Positions 43,144 through 51,463 of a DNA stretch of 64,000 bases are shown here, one piece after another. The stretch covers positions 1 to 64,000 of the forward strand of contig NZ_JAPRAQ010000010.1 of assembly GCF_029989365.1 (NCBI RefSeq). The letters are read 5' to 3'. The position numbers were made by a program, and so were the translations under genes. Source of the DNA: Bradyrhizobium sp. Arg816. GTDB lineage: Bacteria > Pseudomonadota > Alphaproteobacteria > Rhizobiales > Xanthobacteraceae. Within the stretch, counting starts at the first letter, position 1, and each line of letters opens with the position of its first letter. The notes beneath the pieces were generated by a model, which worked only from the letters and a program-made list of their open reading frames with translations, did no database searches and was not told where the DNA came from.

Positions 43144-44439
43144 TCAGCCGAACTGGGTGGGGAGGGCGCGCGTTACGACGCCGTCGGCGTCGAGGCCGAG
43201 GATGACGCGCCAGCGGTCGAGGCAGGTGCAGGGATGCGAGATGCCGAAGGCGATGACGTCGCCGACCGCGAGCGTGCTATCGGGCGCGACGGACAGGAAT
43301 GCATGCTGGTCATTGAGACGGGTGACCGACAAGGTCTCGGCGAGCCTCTGCTGCGCGACGCCGTCGCGGAAGACGCGCAGCGGCACCGGCAATCCCTGAT
43401 CGAACGAGGCATCGCGCATGCCGAAGCCCGCGATCGCAAGGCCTGCATCCGGCCGCGACAACACCTCGGCCCAAAGTTTCAGCGCAGGCCGGAAACCCTC
43501 GGCCGCCGAATGCCGCGCGCCGTCGATGACGAGACCGCCGCGCCGGTCTACTTCCGCGAAGGCGCGCGCATAGATGCCGTGATCGGCGAAGAACAGCGCG
43601 CCTGAGCGCAGCAGGACGCTGGCGTTGCCGTCTGCCTGCGCGCTTGGTACGAGCGCGCGGGCGACGACGTCGAAATAGGCCGAGCCGCCGGCGCTGATGA
43701 TCAGCGGCCGGCCCGGGGCAGCATGACGTACCAGCGCGAAGGCCGCGATGGTGCGCTCCATCAGCGCCGCGATCGCGCGCATCGTCTCGCCGGCATCGGG
43801 CGTTGCGACCGCGCCTTCGTAAGTGGCGACGCCGCCGAGCAGGAGGCCGTCGGTCGCGAGCACGGCTGCGATCGTCGCTTCGACCGCGGCGCGATCGCGC
43901 GCGCCCGCGCGGCCCGCGCCGAGCTCGACCAGCACGGACAATTCGCTGCGGCCCGCAATCCGGGCCGCTTCCGCCAGTGCTGCGACCGCCCCCGGTGAAT
44001 CCGCGAAGGCGTGAAATTCGACGTCGGGATAGGCGCCGAGCAACGCGCCGAGCCGCCGGCCGGCCGCGAGGCCGCCGATTTCGTTGGCCAGCAGCAGGCG
44101 TTGCTCGCCGCTCGCGAGCAGCACGGCGGCCTGCTGGATATTGGCGACCGTCGTGCCCCAGGCGCCGGCCTCGCGCAGCGAGCGCGCCAGCTCCGGCGAC
44201 ATCGGCGTCTTGGCGTGGGGCGCGACAGTGACGCCGGCGCTCTTGCACCAGCGCAGGAAGAGGTCGCGATTGGCCCTGAAGGCGGCTTCATCGAGGGTGA
44301 GGGCGGGCAGAGCGAGATCGCCGCGGGAGGGCTGCCAATCCTGGCCGGCGATCTCCTCGATCGGTAGGCCATCGACCAGGGGGATGCCCCGCGTGGTCGT
44401 TGAAAGACGTTGACTCTCCCACCGGGACAAGAACTGCAT
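43144..44439 (-). CDS. PLP-dependent amino acid deaminase, DSD1-related
   Basis: 431 aa, an alanine-racemase-type barrel with a C-terminal DSD domain. Seen: the PLP lysine in VTVAPHAKTPMSPEL, LLLANEIGG, ELGAGRAGARD, ISAGGSAYFD and the metal-site HPCTC near the C-terminus. Family members are D-serine dehydratase-like or D-threonine aldolase-like. As first gene of the LacI-controlled operon with RidA, an elimination reaction yielding an enamine is the best guess. It is longer than the 359-aa relative at 8081-9160 because of an N-terminal extension. Confidence 0.85.
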   Translation of the reverse strand: MQFLSRWESQRLSTTTRGIPLVDGLPIEEIAGQDWQPSRGDLALPALTLDEAAFRANRDLFLRWCKSAGVTVAPHAKTPMSPELARSLREAGAWGTTVANIQQAAVLLASGEQRLLLANEIGGLAAGRRLGALLGAYPDVEFHAFADSPGAVAALAEAARIAGRSELSVLVELGAGRAGARDRAAVEATIAAVLATDGLLLGGVATYEGAVATPDAGETMRAIAALMERTIAAFALVRHAAPGRPLIISAGGSAYFDVVARALVPSAQADGNASVLLRSGALFFADHGIYARAFAEVDRRGGLVIDGARHSAAEGFRPALKLWAEVLSRPDAGLAIAGFGMRDASFDQGLPVPLRVFRDGVAQQRLAETLSVTRLNDQHAFLSVAPDSTLAVGDVIAFGISHPCTCLDRWRVILGLDADGVVTRALPTQFG

Positions 44440-44486
44440 CGTCGCTCCCTCAGCGGCCCATCGACCGTTCGGGAACGATATGTCGG

Positions 44487-44515
44487 AATGACAACGTTGT
44501 CATTAGCCCATTTTA
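44487..44515 (-). promoter_or_regulatory. LacI-type operator with likely -10 element for the deaminase operon
   Basis: AATGACAACGTTGTCATT (44487-44504) is a perfect 18-bp palindrome centred on CG, the classic LacI-family form. On the minus strand TAAAAT (44515-44510) is a good -10 box placing transcription start at the edge of the palindrome, so the bound repressor would block initiation. Next to it, TTAGC recurs three times at 10-bp spacing (from about 44503, 44513 and 44523). It lies 48 bases upstream of the deaminase ATG. Confidence 0.75.
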
Positions 44516-44584
44516 GCCAGTTTTAGCGCGAATTCGATGCAGCAAGGTATTTAGGTAGGGTCTTGTGCCCGTGAATGAATTGGG

Positions 44585-45427
44585 CTAGTGCTCGCCGCCC
44601 ATCTGGGCGAGCAGCTCCTCGATATCGACATCGACCTGGCTCGCGGCCCTGACGTGACGAACTTCAAAACTGTTCGGCCGGAAGCGGTATTCGACGAGCC
44701 CGACTTCCTTGATCGCGATCCGGTCCTGGCGCGCGTCGTTGATCCTGAAGCCGGCCGACGGCGCCCAGACATGGCGGGTGTGGCGGTAGGTGAAGTCGCG
44801 CCGCTGGTGCACGTGCCCGCTGGCGATGAGGCGCAGGTCCACAGTCGAGAACATCTCGATCAGACGCGCCCGTGCCGGCTGCGGCACGTAGCGGATCGAG
44901 GTCTCCGGCGTCTCGGGGTCGTCGGGCAAGTTGAGAAACATCGGCTTGTGGACGAACAGCGCGATCGGCCTGCCGTTGATGCGCGCCATTTCCCGGGACA
45001 ACCAGTCGAATTGCTCGGCCTCGAAGGCGAGCCCGGAATTCATCACCAGCGAGTTCAGGCCGATGAAGTGCCAGCCGGCCGCTTCGAACGACCAATGATC
45101 TTCGCCGATGATGTCGCGGAATTGTTGGCGGTGCTTTTCCTCGACCGGCGGCTTTGGCGCAGGCCCGATCGCGGTCGGATTGTCGCCGATGTCGTGATTG
45201 CCGGGGAGGTAGCGGCAGGCGACGGGCAGGGCGTCGTGCCGGCTCTTGGCGAATTCGACATCGTCGCGACTTGTCGGCCCGTCGAAGGAGACGTCGCCGG
45301 TGTTGACGACGAGGTCGGGCCTATCAGCGTCGATGTGCTCGCTGACGCGATCGAAGTTGGCGATCAGGCCGGAGAAGCGTCGGCCGAGATGGGTGTCGGA
45401 AATCTGCGTGAGGCGAAATTCGGACAT
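44585..45427 (-). CDS. Calcineurin-like metallophosphoesterase
   Basis: 280 aa from the ATG at 45427 (MSEFRLTQISDTHLG). Metal-site motifs in order: ISDTHLG, VVNTGDVSFDG, YLPGNHDIGDN, ALFVHKP, ASGHVHQRRD. These are the five blocks of the dinuclear-metal phosphoesterase fold (CpdA/Icc-like). The substrate may be a cyclic nucleotide or a phosphodiester, but it cannot be read. It is not obviously part of the neighbouring operon. Confidence 0.88.
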   Translation of the reverse strand: MSEFRLTQISDTHLGRRFSGLIANFDRVSEHIDADRPDLVVNTGDVSFDGPTSRDDVEFAKSRHDALPVACRYLPGNHDIGDNPTAIGPAPKPPVEEKHRQQFRDIIGEDHWSFEAAGWHFIGLNSLVMNSGLAFEAEQFDWLSREMARINGRPIALFVHKPMFLNLPDDPETPETSIRYVPQPARARLIEMFSTVDLRLIASGHVHQRRDFTYRHTRHVWAPSAGFRINDARQDRIAIKEVGLVEYRFRPNSFEVRHVRAASQVDVDIEELLAQMGGEH

Positions 45428-45497
45428 GGGGTCAGCATACGCGTTGTCGCACGTCGGAACGATGACGGCGCGCGCATGCATCGCAATGAAACAAAGT

Positions 45498-46112
45498 TTA
45501 AAGCACGCGATAGCGGATCGTGTAGGCGTCCTGCGGCGCGCCGTTGCCGGTGGCTGGCGAGGCGATGCGGTCGGCGAGGTGGCAGGGCCCGAATTGCTCG
45601 GACCGGTGCGGCTCGGCGGGCAGGCGGAGGCGGAATTCGAACGTGCCCTTGCCGGGCAGGTTCACGACCAGCACGCGGTCGGCGGTGCGGTGGTTGAGCG
45701 CCACGGCGCCGCGCAGCACGGAGCGGCCATCACCGAGCTCGCGCACGCCGTCGACCAGCGCCAGCGTCTGGTTGCGGTCGGTGTGCAGCTCGATCTGGCT
45801 ATCGCTCACCGCCGTCAGCGTTTCCCTGGGCATGCGGATCTCGAACTCGACTGCCGGCTTGGAGGGATTGAGGCCGAGATAGGCCAGCGCGGCGTGGCGC
45901 ATGTCGTAGGCGGCGAAGGCGAACAGGGCGAGGGCGGCCAGAGTGGCGAGGCCATGCCTGACGACGTCGCGCCAGCTCCGGTAGCCCAGGCGGAAGTACA
46001 CCGTCATCGCCAGCGCGACCGCGAGCGCCGCGGCGATGCCTGCCAGCGCCGACATCAGGACGCCGAGCCGGCCGTCCGCGGATTCGGTCAAAAGGCTGGA
46101 GAGGGTGTTCAT
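45498..46112 (-). CDS. Membrane-anchored protein of unknown function
   Basis: 204 aa. Two N-terminal membrane helices (VLMSALAGIAAALAVALAMTV, HGLATLAALALFAFAAYDM) followed by a soluble, probably periplasmic beta-rich domain of about 115 aa with FEIRMPRETLTAVSDSQIEL. No family is recognised. It is divergent from the MAPEG gene and lies 70 bases upstream of the phosphoesterase, possibly in one transcript. Confidence 0.6.
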   Translation of the reverse strand: MNTLSSLLTESADGRLGVLMSALAGIAAALAVALAMTVYFRLGYRSWRDVVRHGLATLAALALFAFAAYDMRHAALAYLGLNPSKPAVEFEIRMPRETLTAVSDSQIELHTDRNQTLALVDGVRELGDGRSVLRGAVALNHRTADRVLVVNLPGKGTFEFRLRLPAEPHRSEQFGPCHLADRIASPATGNGAPQDAYTIRYRVL

Positions 46113-46290
46113 GTCAGTCTCTTGTCAGTCTCTTGGCGCTAGCTCGCCTTGCGGTCCCGGGGACCGAAATCGCTTTAACTATCGGCATTTGGTCGCGGAA
46201 TCGGGAACACCGGTTCAACTCGTTGATTGTCAGCGCCAGCAGTCGCGGCTAATGACGGTCCGCGGTGTTCCGCCTGACGGGAAAGTTCCG

Positions 46291-46665
46291 ATGTCCATCC
46301 AAATGGTTTTGCTGCCTGTCTTCGTGCAGGTCGGTCTCACCTTCGCACTCCTGATCGGAATGGCGCTGGCGCGCCGGCGCTCGCCGGTCTCCGGCGAGAC
46401 CAAGAGCCGCGACATTGCGCTCGGCGAGCAGTTCGAATTGCCGGTGCTGTTCTACGCGCTGATCGCACTGGCGCTGCCCTTGCGCCATGCCGATCTCTTC
46501 ATCGTGCTGATGTCCTGGGTGTTCGTGGTGACGCGGTTCGCCCATGCCGGCGTGTTCGTCTCCTCCAACGATCTCGGCCGGCGCTCCACGATCTGGCTCG
46601 CGGGCGTGCTTGTGCTGCTGGCGATGTGGATCTACTTCGCGCTGAAGATGCTGTTGCTGATCTAG
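46291..46665 (+). CDS. MAPEG-family membrane protein
   Basis: 124 aa from the ATG at 46291 (MSIQMVLLPVFVQVGLTFAL). About four membrane helices with FELPVLFYALIALAL and WVFVVTRFAHAGVF, which fit the short bacterial MAPEG proteins. The eukaryotic relatives are glutathione-linked membrane enzymes, while the bacterial role is unclear. The longer frame from 46036 overlaps the divergent gene and lacks a ribosome site. Confidence 0.8.
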   Translation: MSIQMVLLPVFVQVGLTFALLIGMALARRRSPVSGETKSRDIALGEQFELPVLFYALIALALPLRHADLFIVLMSWVFVVTRFAHAGVFVSSNDLGRRSTIWLAGVLVLLAMWIYFALKMLLLI

Positions 46666-46700
46666 GCGCCTATTTGCCAATCCTGATCTGAAAGATTCAA

Positions 46701-47999
46701 ATGACTCCCGCTGCCCGGCTGTCCGCAGCCATCGAACTGATCGACACCATCGAGAAGGACCGCGTGCCCGCGGCCAAGGCGCTGAAGGAGTGGGGCACCG
46801 CGCACCGCTTCGCCGGCTCCGGCGACCGCGCCGCCATTGCCGGCCTCGTCTGGGACGTGCTGCGCCGCTATGCCTCGAGCGCCTTCCTGATGGACGCCGA
46901 CACCGCACGCGCCCGGCTGATCGGCATGCTCCGCCTCGAGCGCAACATGGACGCGGCCACCATGGGCGCGCTGTTCGACGGCAGCCGGTTTGCACCGGCG
47001 CCGCTGACCGAGGCCGAGCAGGCCGCACTGGCCTCGCGTTCCCTCAAGGACGCGCCGGCTGCGATCGCCGGCGACTATCCGGACTGGCTCGACCCGTATT
47101 TTGCAAAAGTGTTCGGCAAGGAGCGCGCCGCGGAGGCGGCCGCGATGGCGAGCCGGGCGCCGCTCGATTTGCGCGTCAACACGCTAAAATCCAATCGCGA
47201 CAAGGTGCTGCGCGGGCTTGCTCATCTTCATGCGGAACCGACGCCATGGTCCGCAAACGGCCTGCGCATCGCGCTTTCGGCCGATGCGCGCAATCCCGGC
47301 CTCCAGGCGGAGGAGGATTTCATCAAGGGCGCCGTTGAAGTTCAGGATGAGGGATCGCAGCTTGCGGCCAGCTTCACCGCGGCAAAACCCGGCGAGCAGG
47401 TGATCGATCTCTGCGCCGGCGCCGGCGGCAAGACGCTGGCGCTCGCGGCCATGATGCAGGGCAAGGGCCGGCTGATCGCCACCGACAGCGACAAGCGCCA
47501 GCTTGTCCCGATCCACGAGCGTCTCTCGCGCGCCGGCGTCCACAATGCCGATGTCCGCACGCCCAAGGGCGAGGCCGATCCGCTGGCCGACATCAGCGGC
47601 ACCGCCGACCTCGTCGTGATCGATGCGCCCTGCACGGGAACCGGCACCTGGCGACGCAATCCGGACGCCAAATGGCGCATGCGCCCCGGCGCGCTGGAGA
47701 TCCGCCTGCGCGACCAGGCCGAGGTGCTGGAGCGCGCCGTGCCGCTGGTCAAGGCCGGTGGCCGCATCGCCTACATCACCTGCTCGGTGCTGGCGGAAGA
47801 GAACGGCGAGCAGGTGAGGGCGTTCACCGCCCGCCATCCAGAGTTCTCAGTCGTGCCGCCCGAGCAGACTGCGAGCGTGCTCTGGGACAAGGCGGAGGAT
47901 TTCGCAAGGGCCGCACTGCAGTCGGACGAAGGCTGGCTGATGACGCCGCGGCGGACGGGGACGGACGGGTTCTTCGTCTCGGTGCTGAAGAAGACGTAG
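46701..47999 (+). CDS. RsmB/NOP-family RNA (cytosine-5) methyltransferase
   Basis: 432 aa. N-terminal helical NusB-like region (residues 1-120), then a Rossmann methyltransferase: VQDEGSQLAASF, VIDLCAGAGGKTLALAAMM (SAM), VIDAPCTGTGTWRRNPDAKW with one catalytic Cys, and RIAYITCSVLAEENGEQV with the second Cys. It should form m5C in rRNA, as RsmB does in 16S rRNA. The exact target site is inferred. Confidence 0.9.
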   Translation: MTPAARLSAAIELIDTIEKDRVPAAKALKEWGTAHRFAGSGDRAAIAGLVWDVLRRYASSAFLMDADTARARLIGMLRLERNMDAATMGALFDGSRFAPAPLTEAEQAALASRSLKDAPAAIAGDYPDWLDPYFAKVFGKERAAEAAAMASRAPLDLRVNTLKSNRDKVLRGLAHLHAEPTPWSANGLRIALSADARNPGLQAEEDFIKGAVEVQDEGSQLAASFTAAKPGEQVIDLCAGAGGKTLALAAMMQGKGRLIATDSDKRQLVPIHERLSRAGVHNADVRTPKGEADPLADISGTADLVVIDAPCTGTGTWRRNPDAKWRMRPGALEIRLRDQAEVLERAVPLVKAGGRIAYITCSVLAEENGEQVRAFTARHPEFSVVPPEQTASVLWDKAEDFARAALQSDEGWLMTPRRTGTDGFFVSVLKKT

Positions 48000-48015
48000 C
48001 TCTCGTATTGACCCT

Positions 48016-48114
48016 CGTAGGGTGGGCAAAGCGAAGCGTGCCCACCATTCGTAGTGAGAACGCCCAGAGATGGTGGGCACGGCGCGCGAAGAGCGCGCCT
48101 TTGCCCACCCTACG
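48016..48114. repeat. Palindromic intergenic repeat, family 6
   Basis: CGTAGGGTGGGCAAAGCG and GTGCCCACCATTC on the left pair with GATGGTGGGCAC and TTGCCCACCCTACG on the right. It lies between the RsmB-like gene and the cold-shock terminator. Confidence 0.8.
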
Positions 48115-48142
48115 GCACCGGTGCGCCGCGCCGCAGTTCCCA

Positions 48143-48177
48143 AAACAAAAGCCCCGCGAACCGAAGCTCGCGGGGCT
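48143..48177 (-). terminator. Rho-independent terminator of the cold-shock gene
   Basis: A perfect 10-bp GC-rich stem (48150-48159 with 48168-48177, arm AGCCCCGCGA) with an 8-base loop. On the minus strand it is followed by TTTTGTTTT. It ends the minus-strand cold-shock transcript 53 bases after the stop and may also block readthrough from the RsmB-like gene. Confidence 0.9.
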
Positions 48178-48229
48178 TTCTAACTCGACGTTCTGCCGGT
48201 ACGTCCGTGGTCAGAACGGTGCGTGGGCG

Positions 48230-48439
48230 TTAGCCGACGCGGAGATTGTCAGCCGACGACTTGCCGCTGCGGCGGTCGGCGACGATGTCGAACGAGACCT
48301 TCTGACCCTCGTTGAGGGAGGAGAGGCCAGCGCGCTCGACGGCGCTGATGTGAACGAACACGTCCTTCTGGCCGTCATCCGGCTGGATGAAACCATAACC
48401 CTTTTGGGTGTTGAACCACTTCACGGTGCCCATAGCCAT
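48230..48439 (-). CDS. Cold-shock domain protein (CspA family)
   Basis: 69 aa, a single cold-shock domain. RNP1 is KGYGFIQPD and RNP2 is VFVHISAVE; the N-terminus MGTVKWFN is typical. It binds single-stranded RNA or DNA and probably acts as an RNA chaperone. A strong promoter at 48606-48634 implies a leader of about 160 bases, as in cspA genes whose leaders respond to temperature. AAGGAA lies before the ATG. Confidence 0.95.
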   Translation of the reverse strand: MAMGTVKWFNTQKGYGFIQPDDGQKDVFVHISAVERAGLSSLNEGQKVSFDIVADRRSGKSSADNLRVG

Positions 48440-48605
48440 GGGAATTTCCTTTAGTTAGTTAAAAGAGGATACGCACGTGGACCGGTACGCAAAATTGCGC
48501 CCATGATCCTGTTCAGTCGATGTTTGGAGAAGTCATCTGAAGCGTGCGCGCCCGTCTGAAACGAAGCGAAGCGGCCCAGTCGTTCGGCCAAGTATCGATG
48601 ATCAC

Positions 48606-48634
48606 AATATAGCGAGAATTTGGGGCTACTTCAA
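48606..48634 (-). promoter_or_regulatory. Promoter of the cold-shock gene
   Basis: On the minus strand TTGAAG (48634-48629), a 17-base spacer and TATATT (48611-48606) form a near-consensus housekeeping promoter, unusually strong for this GC-rich genome. The predicted start near 48599 gives a leader of about 160 bases. Confidence 0.75.
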
Positions 48635-48705
48635 GGCACTACCCGTGGCCCGGCATGTCGCGCGACTTTGCTATTTTGCGGTGCAAACAGGGGCCGCCGC
48701 GCGCT

Positions 48706-49038
48706 TCAGTCCACGATGAAAAGCGTCGCCCCCGTGGCCGTCGAGGACCGATGCGCGGCGTCGCCGAAGTCGGAGACCTGGTAGCTCATCCCCGCCGTAA
48801 GCTTGAACTTGCGCCCGTCGCGCAGCTCCGAGTCGAGCTCGCCCTCGAGCACGTAGAGCACGTGGCCGCGGTCGCACCAATGGTCGGCGAGGTAGCCCGG
48901 CGAATACTCGAGCATCCGCACCCGGAGCTCGCCGATATTGAGCGTCCGCCACCTGGCCTGCCCGGTCTCGCCGGGATGGGTGGTGGCCTCGACCTTGCTC
49001 CAGTCGGTGACGGTGAAGGGGGAGGCGGGGAGTTTCAT
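48706..49038 (-). CDS. DHCW-motif cupin protein
   Basis: 110 aa cupin. Seen: SPGYLADHWCDRGHVLYVLEGELDSEL with the DHWC/DRGH metal-binding block, and GMSYQVSDFGDAAHRSST in the second cupin motif. This small family is sometimes annotated DHCW-motif cupin; the ligand and activity are unknown. It is apparently monocistronic. Confidence 0.85.
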   Translation of the reverse strand: MKLPASPFTVTDWSKVEATTHPGETGQARWRTLNIGELRVRMLEYSPGYLADHWCDRGHVLYVLEGELDSELRDGRKFKLTAGMSYQVSDFGDAAHRSSTATGATLFIVD

Positions 49039-49120
49039 GGGGAATCCTATGTCAGAGCCGCAGCGTCGTTGTTAGCGCACGCTCGTCCGGCAGTCTCCGT
49101 CATTGCGAGCGATACTCGGT

Positions 49121-49223
49121 GTCATCGCCCGACTTGATCGGGCGATCCAGTATTCCAGAGGCCGTGCCGTGATACGGAGAAGCCGCGGCGTACTGGATTC
49201 CCCGCCTTCGCGGGGAATGACAG
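49121..49223. repeat. Palindromic intergenic repeat, family 2 (copy 2, inverted)
   Basis: TGTCATCGCCCGACTTGATC, GATCCAGTATTCCAGAGG, GAGAAGCCGCGGCGTACTGG and CGCGGGGAATGACAG. These are the reverse complements of blocks in 35932-36045. Confidence 0.8.
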
Positions 49224-49293
49224 CTGTGGACGGGGCGGCACCGTCTGCACACGCTAAGCGCGCGGCGGCGACGGCAAATGCGCGCAAGCGTCA

Positions 49294-49662
49294 CTACACC
49301 AAATGGTTCGCCGAACCCTGCACGATCAGCCCCGCATCATTCACCCGCAGATACTCGCAGATCCGCTTGCCCCGCTCGTTCGCGTAAAACACCACGACGC
49401 TATCAGGGCTGACGAACAGGTCGATCAGCGCGAAATGCAGCTCCGGCAGCAGGGGGAGCGCCTTGCCCCAATACGCCCGCAACGCGTCCTTGCCGCGCAC
49501 GGTGCCGCTGGCATCGATCCCCATCGCGGGGATGCGGTCCGAGGTCATCACGGTGTCCTCGGCATAGAGCGTGAGCACGCGCTCGAGATCGCGCGCGTTC
49601 CAGGCCTCGACCCAGGTCCGGCCGAGCGCGGCAAGCGTTGATGGCTGATGGTGCTGTGACAT
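49294..49662 (-). CDS. SnoaL-like nuclear transport factor 2 fold protein
   Basis: 122 aa, one NTF2-like domain: LGRTWVEAWNARDLERVLTLYAEDTVMTS is the typical SnoaL opening, followed by VRGKDALRAYWGKAL. Such proteins are often isomerases, cyclases or ligand binders, and the function is not predictable here. It is divergent from guaA, with an inverted repeat (49707-49725) between them. Confidence 0.8.
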   Translation of the reverse strand: MSQHHQPSTLAALGRTWVEAWNARDLERVLTLYAEDTVMTSDRIPAMGIDASGTVRGKDALRAYWGKALPLLPELHFALIDLFVSPDSVVVFYANERGKRICEYLRVNDAGLIVQGSANHLV

Positions 49663-49706
49663 GGCGTTCTCCCTGATCGGCCCCTGTTCGCCGGGGCGAG
49701 CAAATT

Positions 49707-49725
49707 AGGTCAATAATACTGACCT
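49707..49725. promoter_or_regulatory. Inverted repeat AGGTCA-N7-TGACCT in the SnoaL/guaA divergent region
   Basis: Perfect 6-bp arms around ATAATAC, an AT-rich patch in a GC-rich genome, 45 bases upstream of the SnoaL-like gene and 87 bases upstream of guaA. It could be an operator for either gene. No regulator gene is adjacent. Confidence 0.4.
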
Positions 49726-49811
49726 ATATCCATTTGTCCATGCCCAAAGAAGAATGTGGGCGCGCGCATCGCGCGGTTGCGGGCAGGGGCACGGTCGCGT
49801 ATTTGCTGGCC

Positions 49812-51410
49812 ATGACAGCAGCACAGAACGACCGCTCCGCGTCGACGCCCTCGGTGGCCTCGGCGCACGACAAGATTCTCATCGTCGACTTCGGCAGCCA
49901 GGTGACGCAGCTGATCGCGCGTCGCGTGCGCGAGGACGGCGTCTATTGCGAGATCGTCCCGTTCAACAAGGCCGAAGCGGCCTTCAAGGAGATGAAGCCG
50001 AAAGCGGTAATCCTCTCCGGCGGGCCTGAGTCGGTGCATGAAGCCGGCTCGCCCCGCGCCCCGCAATTGATCTTCGCCTCCGGCGTGCCGGTGCTCGGCA
50101 TCTGCTACGGCCAGATGACCATGGCGGAGCAGCTCGGCGGCACCGTCGAGGGCGGCCATCACCGCGAATTCGGCCGCGCCGATGTCGAAGTCAAGGCGCC
50201 GAGCAAGCTGTTCGAGGACGTCTGGTCGCCGGGCGGCAAGAACCAAGTCTGGATGAGCCATGGCGATCGCATCACAAAAATGCCGCCGGGCTTCTCGGTC
50301 GCCGGCACCTCGCCGAACGCGCCGTTCGCGATCATCCAGGACGAGACCCGCAAGTACTACGGCCTGATGTTCCACCCCGAAGTGGTGCACACGCCCGATG
50401 GCGCAAAACTGATCCGCAATTTCGTGCGCAAGATCGCCGGCCTCTCCGGCGACTGGACCATGCGCGCCTTCCGCGAGGAGGAGATCGCGAAGATCCGCGC
50501 CCAGGTCGGCAAGGGCAAGGTGCTCTGCGGCCTCTCCGGCGGCGTCGATTCCGCGGTCGCGGCCGTCTTGATTCACGAAGCCATCGGCGACCAGCTCACC
50601 TGCGTGTTCGTCGATCACGGCATGCTGCGCCTCGACGAGGCCAAGACCGTGGTCGACCTGTTCCGCCACCACTACAACATCCCGCTCGTGCACGTGGATG
50701 CGTCCAAGCAATTCTTGGGCGAGCTCGAAGGCGTCACCGACCCCGAGACCAAGCGCAAGACCATCGGCCGCCTCTTCATCGAGGTGTTCGAGGCGGAAGC
50801 GAAGAAGATCGGCGGCGCCGACTTCCTGGCGCAAGGCACGCTCTATCCCGATGTGATCGAGAGTGTCTCCTTCACCGGCGGCCCCTCGGTGACGATCAAG
50901 TCGCACCACAATGTCGGCGGTCTGCCCGAGCGCATGAACATGAAGCTCGTCGAGCCCCTGCGCGAGCTGTTCAAGGACGAGGTGCGCAAGCTCGGTCGCG
51001 AGCTCGGCCTGCCCGAAATCTTCGTCGGCCGCCACCCATTCCCGGGCCCCGGCCTCGCCATCCGCTGCCCCGGCGACATCACCCGCGACAAGCTCGACAT
51101 CCTGCGCAAGGCCGATGCCGTCTACATCGACCAGATCCGCAAGCACGGCCTCTACGACGACATCTGGCAGGCCTTCGCCGTGCTGCTCCCCGTGAAGACC
51201 GTCGGCGTGATGGGCGACGGCCGCACGTACGATTATGTGGTTGGCCTCCGCGCCGTCACCTCCACCGACGGCATGACCGCGGACTTCTACCAGTTCGACA
51301 TGAAATTCCTGGGCGAGACCGCGACACGCATCATCAACGAGGTGAAGGGCGTGAACCGGGTGGTGTACGACGTGACGAGCAAGCCGCCTGGGACGATTGA
51401 GTGGGAGTAG
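49812..51410 (+). CDS. guaA: GMP synthase (glutamine-hydrolysing)
   Basis: 532 aa from the ATG at 49812. Amidotransferase domain: ILIVDFGSQVTQLIARRV, catalytic VLGICYGQM, MFHPEVVHTPDG. ATP pyrophosphatase domain: CGLSGGVDSAVAAVLI. C-terminal dimerisation domain ends KPPGTIEWE, as in all GuaA proteins. It makes GMP from XMP, the product of guaB. The lower-GC island starts right after its stop. Confidence 0.96.
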   Translation: MTAAQNDRSASTPSVASAHDKILIVDFGSQVTQLIARRVREDGVYCEIVPFNKAEAAFKEMKPKAVILSGGPESVHEAGSPRAPQLIFASGVPVLGICYGQMTMAEQLGGTVEGGHHREFGRADVEVKAPSKLFEDVWSPGGKNQVWMSHGDRITKMPPGFSVAGTSPNAPFAIIQDETRKYYGLMFHPEVVHTPDGAKLIRNFVRKIAGLSGDWTMRAFREEEIAKIRAQVGKGKVLCGLSGGVDSAVAAVLIHEAIGDQLTCVFVDHGMLRLDEAKTVVDLFRHHYNIPLVHVDASKQFLGELEGVTDPETKRKTIGRLFIEVFEAEAKKIGGADFLAQGTLYPDVIESVSFTGGPSVTIKSHHNVGGLPERMNMKLVEPLRELFKDEVRKLGRELGLPEIFVGRHPFPGPGLAIRCPGDITRDKLDILRKADAVYIDQIRKHGLYDDIWQAFAVLLPVKTVGVMGDGRTYDYVVGLRAVTSTDGMTADFYQFDMKFLGETATRIINEVKGVNRVVYDVTSKPPGTIEWE

Positions 51411-51463
51411 GGGGAGGCGAATTTTTCGTGACGTTGTCTCTTAGCAGCACGGGATGACAAGCT

